The notes below the pieces were generated by a model that worked only from the letters and a program-made list of their open reading frames with translations, searched no databases and had not been told where the DNA came from. DNA of 64,000 bases from positions 28,488,569 through 28,552,568 of the forward strand of contig CM043871.1 in assembly GCA_023846275.1 (NCBI GenBank). Direction: 5' to 3'. This DNA is from Vanilla planifolia (taxonomy: Eukaryota; Streptophyta; Magnoliopsida; Asparagales; Orchidaceae). Position numbers and translations under genes: made by a program. Positions 28,601-40,600 of this stretch are shown piece after piece (within the stretch, counting starts at the first letter, position 1; each line of letters begins with the position of its first letter).

Positions 28601-31600
28601 CCTACTGGGCTTTATAAGCTCATTTCCCCTACTTACATTATAGGACATGCCACTGATTCACAGAGAGAGGGTGCTTAGGATGGTATGGGACTTTGTACAA
28701 ACGTATCTGTTATTTCGGTTTTTGTAATTTTTGTACAGGATTTCCCAAGTGACAGGTATGCATATATTGAAGTTGTTGTTGATTATAAAGGTAACAGTTT
28801 TATTTTGTTTGCGTCACCCTCGCCTAGTTTTACAGTTGTGTCCTCAATTATATGCTGCTATGCTCTGATTAGCTGATTTTATCAGTAGATTATAGTGATA
28901 GTTTAGGCGGGGCGTGACAAAAATAATTGATTGTGAGACTAGTAATTTATGATACTGCTTATGGAATGCAAAATGTAAGAAAATCATCAAAATCAATGAT
29001 GCCACCTGTAATGGAGTACAAATGTACAAAATTCAATATACTATAGAACCAGGAAGCACAACGTCAAACTTAAGTGGAGTGGATGCAACTTGAAGGTAGC
29101 ACAAGTTGATGATCCCAGCATGTCAAATGAAGACTTTGTACAACTTCACAACCCATATGTTTGGGTACGACAAGAGGAGCTACAGCATCAGCATTTGAGA
29201 TCAAGCATACTCTTAAGACCGAGACAGGCATCCCCTTTGCATTACTCATCTTAAACTGACACTAAAGAAAAAAAAATGGTTCCTTTTAAGGCACAAGTAA
29301 ATGTTCATCTAAGCAATAGAGTGAAATTCAAATCAAGATCATTTCTACAAAGTTCTATGGAACAAGCTGGCTTATAAAAATTCACTGGTTGCAAAAGATG
29401 CAAGCTGAAAAGTGTAATCAAGCATATCAAGTATCAACCACCTGGAGAATTTATCACCTATTATCAAGCTAACCACAATATGATTTGTGTTGAGCACAGC
29501 AATTATTGAATTACATTTCTCTATCATGATCTGGGAGGATTTCTTCATGAATCAGCATGAAGTCCAAGCTTTGCCTTTAAGTTGAAGAGGAGTCTAGTCT
29601 ATAGGCTTTCAAACAGCCACAAAGACAGCGATGTATAAAGTTCCAAATTCACAAGATGTGATCATGGCCACTGTTGCTACTACAAGCATTTCAATGACAA
29701 TTACGTTATCCAAGAATTCTCAATGGGTGACTTACCATTTGCATAACCAAGAGAAGAATTCACAAGTTGAAGACGTCAATAGATTTAGAGGATTTTAGTT
29801 TGCAAGTCAAGTTCTTTGTATGGGAATTTAAAGGAACAAATCTAAGAGCACCATGAGCTTATCACAGCAAAGCACGTGGAGTAAATACTTACCAAATTTG
29901 AGTTCATGATGCAAGATTAAAAGACATTTTTGGCAGAATGTTAAAACAAGCTGCTGGTGGACAAATTATGCAAATGTGCAGATCTGTTGACACCAAATGA
30001 CCTGTGCTATGATGCATTCAAAACACAATGCATGGCTTTATGGTCTATAAAAATAGAGGCATACTGTCAAAAGAAGCAGTGGAACCAAAAACAATACCCC
30101 AAGTATCCTAAAACAGTAATTCCCCAAGTGGGCTATCCTGATATAGATAGTGCAAGCCAACAATCGGTGAGATAACACTTTCAGCAAAACTTTTTGGAGA
30201 GCACCATCTCCTTGTAATCTCTGTGAATTATACTGGAAGTTTTCTGAGTGTTACCGTGAATTTTTTTTTCTAAAATAATGTTGTACTACTTCCACCATTG
30301 AAGACGGAAGGTAAATTTGCAGGTAATCAATTTAAAGAGTCATATCAAATACAAGGTTTTGTGAGTTAATATTCTCAACAAATTCAATGGTGGAAAGTAG
30401 GATAATTTTTATAAATTCCATTGAATATTGAGTCCTAAAATCAACGGAACCTACAGATGTTCTATCCAATTCACCGTATCCGCCCATAGATATGGAAAAC
30501 TAATTCATCTTTTTCTCTGCCAATTTTCTTCTCTTCTTCCAGCATAAACTAAATAATATTTTTCTTCAAAATCAAATTACAGCATGATAACAAATACCGA
30601 TTTTAAATCTAACATAAATTTAGACGGCTTACACAAGAAATCATATAATTTAAAATGTTTGATTCTCAATCAATGACTACACCATGTTCTTTTTTATTTA
30701 TATTTAGGTATTTTTCCTTGTCATATGGATCTAGATGAGTCCCAAATATCCTTCTACTCAAAATTCAAATCATAAAATGAATCAAAATTCAAGAACAAGG
30801 GGCCAAACAAAAAGCGATTTTGGTGATGTTCTAGAATCTGAACAGAAAATATGACAAAACTTGAGCGAATATTTAAACCACCGAAACTAGAAAATTTCTA
30901 GCAATGTTTTATATCAAAGTTGTAATATCATGAGTCTCATAAGAAATGCATTGTCTATGACAAAAAATTTTATGCAATAGTCCAAACCATAAGGCATTAG
31001 AACCATTACCTCTTACCCTATGAATTTGTAATTTATTCTAACCACAATGTTTTAAGGTATCTAAACTCACAAAAAAAGTTAAAGTCATAACAAGCCAAGT
31101 AGACAGCATTTCTTCAAAGCTGCACCTCCATCCTCAAACAGATGCCAGGTGTAAAAAACAAGGTGGCCAACACCCTTAATAGACAAGTGACCTACTCACC
31201 ACATTATTTGTCTCCGCCACCAACTTTGAAACCCTACCTGACTTGTATCCGAATTGCATTGACTTTGAATCCATTTATAGAGAATTAGTTGCTAATCCGA
31301 CTAAGGCATCGATAATTATACGATTAAAGAAAGCTATCTTTTTTGCGATAAGCAACAATGCATATCACAAATATCACTTAGGAATTTCTTAGTTAAGCTA
31401 TACATGCAAGAGGACTAGCAAAACACTTTGGACAACACAAAACCATCATGGCCATTGAAGACAGGCTTTATTATTCAAGATTAAAACAACATGCTGCTCG
31501 CATAGTTATCGGCTGGGTGTAAGACTTGTAAAGTTGCTAAACATTGTGCCCAAAACACCGAACTTTACAATCCATTGCCAGTACCGCCAAGACCATGGAA

Positions 31601-34600
31601 GGACCTTAGAATGGATTTTGTCTTAGACAACACAAAACCTTTCGAATACACGACTCTATCTTTGTAGTGGTAGATCGATTTACAAAGTGGCTAGATTCAT
31701 CCCGTGCTTCAAAACTATCAACGCATCACAAATTGCTCAACTATTATTTAATTAAACAGTAAAACTTCATAGGTTACCTAAGACCATAATCACAAATAAG
31801 TGCGTCTGTTTCGCTTTGTACTTTTGGAAAACACTTTAACATCTTATGAGAACAAAGTTAAAATTCTCATTATCCTGCCATCTCGAAACTAATGGTCACA
31901 CCAAGATAGTAAATCGCAACTTAGGGAATCTATCACGACGTTTGGTAGGAGAGAACATAAAGAATTACAATCTACTTTTGCCACATGTAGAGCATGCCTA
32001 TAATAGAACTTTTAATAAGTCCATAGGAATGAGCCTCTTTGAAACTTATAATGGACATAAACCTTATAGCATAATTGACCTAATCCCATTATCCATTCAA
32101 GCACACACATCCAAGTCAACCAATAGTTTGCACAACATATAAAGGAGGTCCATGAGCATATTAAAAATTAAAAAAAAAAAACCTTAATAATAAGCGGTAC
32201 AAAAGATTAGTTGAAACACATAAAAAACATTAAGAATTCTCAAAAGGAGATTACGTGATGATCTGAATCAAGTCCAAAAGATTCCCAACAAGAAACTTAT
32301 AGAAGTTACATGCAAAAAGTGTCAGTCCATTTTGAATCTTAAAAAGACTACACCAAATGCATACATTGTGGAGTTACCAAATGACTACGACATAAGCAAT
32401 ACTTTCAACGTCTCAAATTTGGCAGCTTCCAAGGAGCTTATTGCAATTCCCATTGAGTCATTTGAGTCGATATCAACACCCCTTGAAAGTGAACCCTTAC
32501 TTGAGTGCCCACCAGTCTATCATGGTAAGAAAAGTGAGCAAATTAAAGAATACTAGACAACCAGACTACATAAACCAAAAACCAAAGTTGTCAAAGATAT
32601 CTTGTTAGTTGGAAAGGCCGAACAGATACCCAGGATGCCTCGATCACAAGGGAAAAGTTACAAATACTAAACATGGATACATTGGAGATTTACAAGAGTC
32701 GATCTAGAGGAGTTGACTCTTCAAAAATAAGTTTTATTGCTTTGCGGGAATTGGTAAGAACAACAATTGTCATTAGGGTTTTAAAGCCCAGAGCCAGACA
32801 CATGCCAACACTTTCGAACAATCAAGATATCTATTAAGTACAAAGTCAAGATAGAGCCAAAAATTGCATTTTGTGCTCAAAATTCTGCTCATGAAGTAAA
32901 AAGAAACAAAAAAATGGCCCATTAGGCCTATTCCTACCAACTCTACTACTATTGCCCCCTTTGCTGATTGTCGCTGCTTGACCCGACTTGATGATGACCT
33001 GTTCGAACCACGTTTGGCAGAGACGAACGAGTCTTTCTGGCTCATTTCTTATCATAGCTCCACATTACCAACGAATGCACACAAATCGAAAGATACCACA
33101 CCAACCTGCCAATTCGACCAACCAGCAAAGCAGTTCGCATGACCTTTAAACATACACAAATCTGATGCCCCCCAGTTTGACCTGCCAACAACGCAATTCA
33201 CACAACCCACAAACATACACATATCACCCAACGTAGCACCGACCCGCTAGCAAAGCAATTCACGTGACCAACAAACACCGTGCCGATCCACCAGTACATC
33301 CTGCCAACAAAGCAGTTCGAGTGACTCACAAACACACGCGGATTTGTCTACGTTACGCAAACACACATGGATTTCTTTAAGTATTCTAAACCGCCTTTAC
33401 GTCCAACTACTTTGTTACTCCAATTTTTCGTGAATCTCAATAAGGTACTTTTAATGCTTTCAATCTACACTCGTATGACATTTTGTTGTTTTCTTTATTA
33501 CAAGATCAATTTTATGAACCCCTTTCCAAATACCCTGTCTTTATGCCATTGAGGAGGTTAAAAACCTAGCATACGGAGCAAACCCCTTGCTCACTGTCCC
33601 CTCTCGACTAAGATCGCCTTCGATAAGTATCTTTTGCGTGTTGCCCTTTGTGGGTTCTCATATTTACCTTCTGCACTTTTCTTTCAACTTAATATGTAAA
33701 TGTTAATCTCTAGGTTGCTCATTATAGTTTACTACGCCCGTCCGACATCATAAGGATTGCTCAAGGTAGATCATACGAACTACCTAGTTCAATATCAACA
33801 CCACCCATTGTGGTTCAATTGAACTACCAAACCTATCCTTGGATCTCCTAAGGCACTCCAAGTCGGGTACAAAAGGCATAGGCATTTAAGCCTTTGTATC
33901 ACCCCTGAATCCCAAAAACATCAAATGCACATGGTGCATGACTAAACATAGAAAATCTCACATGCAACCAATCCAAAGTACCAACACACAAAGGATCTAC
34001 AAGTCCACAAAGACAACCAGATATACAACAATTGCATATATAATGCTAATGTAACAAAGTGGCAATACATACAATAAGAGAAACACAAAGTAAGCTTCTC
34101 AATAACCAGATGTCATATTAGCCAAGGTAAGTAATAGTATTGCATTAACAACTTCACATCAATCCCTCTCCCTTAGAACCACTTGTCATCAAGTTTAAGA
34201 GTTCCAATAGGTAAATATCGAACAATGTAATCCTTTAAAACATCATAAAGATGATGTTATGCTCCCTAACATTCACTAGATAGCCAGACAGTCATTGATC
34301 TCCAAAGAATAACCTGTCATGATGCCAATTGAAGATCCTACTAAATTTGATAGTTGAAAACTCTTACATAAGGTTAAGTTAGCTCAAATTGATGATCTTA
34401 CATGATTCAATAGTGAAATTAAAATTACTTTACTAGCTATCAATCTTAGAACATAACCAAGAATATCATGTAATATGAAGTCAAATAAGGACTATAAATG
34501 TGATGGAGATATGATAAGTCTCCATGTGATGTTATCATTGAAATTCTAATAAAAAACAAGTTATCATTAGTAAGACATTAGGAATAGAAAGATCAAATGG

Positions 34601-37600
34601 TAAAGAGTCAGATAACTCCTTGAAAGGCATAGGAAGTAATGGAGGTACAAATAAGAGCTCCTTTAATGGATTTGGAAAACTTGATTACCTAGAGTGGGAA
34701 GAACAATCTCCTTTGAAGAGGTTGAAATACTAAGCTAGCACTAGAAGATAAGTTATGAGGTAAAACCACAAAATATGATATGATGAAAGAACTAGTGTGG
34801 CAATCTTATAGTAAGTGAGGATATTGGCACATAGATTATACCATTAAGTGATGGCCTATAAGAGATATGGGAATGATTTATTAAAAGATGCAAAAAGTAC
34901 ATGCTTTGGCTCAACAAGCAAAACTTGCATAAAAATTGCATATGGCATAATACACATAATAGGACAAGATCCATAAACTATCTCATGACAAATAGTATTC
35001 AATATCATAATCTCAACATGCGAATCAACATGTGGAAATCAAATGAAGCACTAAGTGATGCACAATCTATGACTACTCTTCATTAGTAAACTAGCCAAAG
35101 ACTCTTTAATGTTGTCCTCAGGCTCCTAAGATGAAGATATCTCTTAGTCAAAACTAGATCCCATAGAGGGCATTGTCTTTGTAAGTGTAGATATAGACAT
35201 ACAAACCAAGAAATGATATAAAGAAAAATAGGTGAACAACAAATGAAGCAATGAGAGAAAATATTGGTTTAAGTATTGAAGGTATTTGTGAATGAATAAC
35301 ATCAAACTATAAGGTAATAGAAGCGGGTCCAAGAACCCTAAGCTGAAATAAGTTAGATAGCGTAGAAATATCTATGTTAGTGGTGATAATAATGGCAATA
35401 AGAGACATTATAATGGATTGGATAAAAGATCTAGGTAAACAATCTATAGAAGGGCAGCAAAGTAGAGATAGAATCATGACTATAAGTCTTAGTTTGGGGC
35501 CTTAAGATAGAGGTCGAGGAAAGTGCTACAATGGCGGTGCGTGTAGTTAAGGAAATAAGTAGTGCTAGATATAGGCCAATGTTATTGCTATGTAGTAAGT
35601 ATCATGAATGTATTATTTGGCAAAGAAGCAAAAGGCATATGAAGTATATGTCCAACTATGACCGAACACAATGTCAATAATAAAAACATCAACAACATCT
35701 CAATATACAGAACTATGACAGTCATCCAAAAATATAGGTACAAAGCATAGAGAAAGAACTCTTACAACACATTCATGAGATAAGCGAGCATAATACGACC
35801 GGAAGTGACAGTGCGACTATAGATGCATCGCATTAATGGTTTGCTTTCAAACAAGTTAACCATATAGCTGCCACTAATCATAACATTTGGCTAAAAATAG
35901 CCACCCATATATGCAAGTAGAAAAATAACTATAAGGATCAAATCCATCATAGGTAAAGTATTCATCCATGATAAAATGCATAAATCCTAGATGTCCCCTC
36001 CATGTTCCTTCTCTCTTGTAGATATAAATGAATCCCAAATTATTCTCCAAAATAGAGACATTACCCAAGAATGGATCACTCAAATGGGTGAAGATGCAAG
36101 CAATACATATGAGTCTAAGGATAGATAAAAGATAGAAATGATAGATAATGAATTAAGACTTCAAGAAAAAACAAAAAAAATATTGTCAAAATTGAAAAAT
36201 GTTCAAAAAAATTAGAAAACGCCTTTGATACCTTAATTTTCCAACAGCAATCATACTATAAGGGTAACTCCAAGCCAACTTTGTAAACAAACTCCAAGTA
36301 GCTCCAGCTCGTTGTAGTGATATCCAAGGATGAAGAATAGCAAATAACAACAAAACTCATCCAATAGCAAAAGATATTACCACCAAATCCAATCTAGGTA
36401 GAGACAAAAATGAATTGTCAATGTAACAAGAAAACCAACGATCTCCAGAACCAAATTATGCTCAAGGTTCTCCTAAACCAAATGTGTTAATCCTCTATTG
36501 AAAGCAACAACTTTCAATGGATTGCAATGAAGAATGAAGTGAAACAAGTGATGAAAAGATATAGATAACACAATGATAGTAGAGAACTAAGACTGTTTGT
36601 AATTTAAAACCCACAAAACAAGCTGAAGCTCTGATACCAATATATATTAACATAGTCAATGAAGGTTGAGACCCAACTTAAACGAATTTTTAGACCAACA
36701 AAGTTGTAACTTATATGTCAAGACACCCAACATTTCATGAAATTTAGATACATCTAGTGAGTCGAATTTTCTTAATACCATTCACAAGTCCAAGCGTCTG
36801 AGTTCTAGACATACCTAGCTCGGGCTGAAATCAAACGACGAGGAATTAAGGGACTAATTGAACTACGAAATTTTCAAGCACTTCACTATTTAGCTATAGT
36901 CCAAAATAAATTTGATTTCGATAATGTTTGATAACCTAAATTATCAAATTATAGAGATAATTACTTTTAAATTTCTAGATAGTGATTAAAAGGGTATGAA
37001 TCAAACTTATAGGAGAAGTAATACTCAATGTAACATCTTAATGGTAAAAAAATCGTTCTTCCTAAGGCACCATAGTGTTCGACCATGGGATATGAACAAA
37101 AACAAATAACCATTTGAACAGATTTTTCATCCTCCATATTACATTTAAATTGTATCCTAACAAAACCAACATGAAGCAGGGTATGACTAAACCCAACAAA
37201 TTCCATATACACCTAATCCTATGCACCAACATGTGACAACTAAAAAGTCTACATAGACAATTAGATATATAATAATCACAATACTACAAACAGTAACAAT
37301 ATGGATAAAATGAGAGAAACACTAGAAAACATAAAAGCTCATCAATAACCAAATGTCATATATAGTAGCCAAAGTAGGCGATAGCACAAACAATATAATT
37401 TGGGCATAGCAGATGTGTGGCAATACACGACAATAATGCACCACCTCAAGCATCACAGCCAAGTGATTTTGGTGATGTTCCAAAATCTAAACAAAAAAAA
37501 GTGACAAAAATTTAGTGAATTTTAGGACACTTCAATGAGAATTTCCAAAAATACTATATATTAAAGTTATCATGCTACAAGTCAAGAATATTCTCCTAAA

Positions 37601-40600
37601 ATTTTATAAAATTAAGAAAACATTTATTAGACCAAATTTGCCTCATACTATTCAAGGCCGGATTGTCTAAGTCTTAAAGAGACCTAGCTAGAGCTGAAAT
37701 CTACAATCAAATCGTGCAAAATCAAGGCCTAAGTTAAACACTTTTTTGAAACCAATAAAAGGTATATGAATGAAACTTTTAGACAAAGAAATAATTGATG
37801 CGGCAACAAAATGACAGTCAATGCAAAAATTCTAAGCAAGAAATTGCTGTTAGAAGAAGAGAACAAGATGTTCACAAAAATGGGAGATGAATTGTGCAAA
37901 TTTCAATCTTAATAAAAACAATAAAAACAATAAAAGCCTTTTAAATTTTATAATTATTCTTATAATCTTATTTTAGAAACTCTTATTAATTTTTAAATAC
38001 TTTATATGAGAAATACAATAAAATAAATGACAATAAATTTTAAGTAGTTTGATCCAGATCTAAATCTATATCTATCTCTGAACAAAAAGTCAAGCAAACT
38101 CTAAAATACATTTCGCAAAACAAATAGACAAGACTCCACGCTAGGCAAAAAAATCCTACAAATACCAAGTCTATAACCCTACAAATTTGGCCAAAAAACA
38201 CTATAAAGCATTAACCAAAAAGAGTTTATAACAACGAGCCAAATGACCTTCAATTAATAGGCCAAAGGACCCTATAATTATTGGGCCAAAAGTCCAAATA
38301 AACTAAAAGGAAAAATCTTAACAACGGGACAAAAGATACAACATAAAAACTCAAATACAAAAGTTTTATAACCTGATAATAATATCAAAAGGCACATAAA
38401 GTTGATACAAAACAACTCAGAAGAAGTTTTCAACTTAACTCAAGATAAATCAAGCTTTAAGAAAGGCTGTGAAGGATGAGTAAGTTCCAAGTTGTTGTAG
38501 CCTTGATTATCCCTTAATTTCAATAAATAAGAGCATTTTCAAGCAAAATTGCATTCAAAAGATCTTCAATTGATCATTTTTTTCTAAGTTTGTGGCCTTT
38601 ATAGTGTTTTAGGAAGGCTTCCAAGGGCTCCAAATATCCTCAATAAATCTCTAACGACTAATTTCGATTATTCTGAAACTAATCAAACTAGCTATTACTC
38701 ATAAAAAATAAATTAAATGTATTATATGTTCATATTATATGTTAACCTATAAATGTACAGAATACATTGTACGTTAAACATTAACATACTATACTTAATC
38801 CTTTAATTTAGCTCTCTACTAAAATATCTAAACCTAAAATAAACTAAATATATTGTACTTTAAAGACAACGTACTATACTTTATCCTTAAGTTGAGATAC
38901 ACATGATATACTTTAGGACAACCTATTGTACTTTATCATAAGGTTTCAGTATTCCTCTCAATGTTATATTTGTCCCTCTGAGTATTCATTAAATTGCACT
39001 AAATGTATTGTACTTGAAGAACAATGTACTCTACTTTATCTTTAAATTGAATTAAACTTATTATACTTTAAAGATAATGTACTATCCTTTATATTCATTT
39101 TTAAACTAAATATACTATACATTAGGGCTAACATAACGTATTGTATAGCCATTTTTACACATTATCCAGATTAAGCATTCTAAGTATGGCAAGCATGATT
39201 TATGAATGCCACATAGCACTTTTAAGCTTCAAAAAGCCATTGTATAGGTATTAAAATTTTCATATAGATGCATGCCTAAAGCAATGATGAGTTGTGTAAA
39301 AAATATTCTTTAAAATAATTTTTATCTACATGCCCATTGTTTCTACTGCTTCAAGAATATTATCATTGGTTTTTACATGCTAAGAATTAATAAATAAGAC
39401 TTCAAAATAACTTTGTCAGATGCCAATTATACTCTCACCAAACACCAATATGAAAACCTTAGATTCAATAATAATCTCTCTAAATAATTCAACTACATAA
39501 CAAGAAAATAATTTTGTTATTATCAAACAAACCATACATTAACCAAAGGTTCAACAATCATCCTTTCACAAACACACAAAATCACAACACAGGATGTAAA
39601 CAAAAACTTGTAACCACTCAATCGACAAAAACACATAAGTTAACCCTTGAGAAATTTGAGATGAGAAACATTTCCTCACTCAAAACACCATGGAAATAAT
39701 CCTCTGATAACAAGAGCACAACAATTTTTTTAATTCTGAAGGAAAGTACCTTTATATCTATTTGTACAATTTTCAAAATAAAAAATGGAAAAAAACCATA
39801 AAGAAACTAAGTCCTACAAACACTAAGTGGCTACTTGGGTGAACCACTCAAGGCATTTCATATGGACCACTCAAAGCAGTCTTAAGACCACCAATGGGTC
39901 ATTTCTAGACCAAGTGAGTAAGGGGGTCATAGAACAAACATTTCAACCTCTATATCACCACTGAACTATACCCAAACATGTTCAATGTGAACCCAAAAAA
40001 TCCTATATAAACCACATCCTTGCACCAATACACAATGGGAACATACAAAAGTTAATACATATACATAGCAATCACAAGGCATACACAATGCTAATAAAAC
40101 ACAATAACAACCCCAAAACAACTACAAAATACACCATAAAACATAGAGATTCCTTAATAACTAGTTGTCATTTAAAGTAGCCCAGGTAGATGATAGTACT
40201 ATGCTAATTGCTACACATATATAGTTGTATCACCACCATCCAAACCAATAAATAGAGACATATTAAGCCTAGTTTGGTACCTAAGTTTTTCTAATCTAGG
40301 TTAGATCTCCAATACTAAAACTTGCTTTGTTCTTGCATTTTAAAGTTATCTGTGAGGTACACCCTTAGCAATCTTCTCAATCAATATAATCTCCTAACAA
40401 CACATTGTTTTTAGAAAGTCCAACTCCGATAAATTGAATCTCTACCTAATATGCAACAAATTCATCGATGACATAAATTACATAAGTAGGAATCCCAAAT
40501 CATGACTCTCAACTTGATCTGCATTTGTTTAGACCAACCATGCCTTAAGCTAACTTCAAAACACATAAATTCATTAAACAAATCTAATCTCTCCTCTCCC

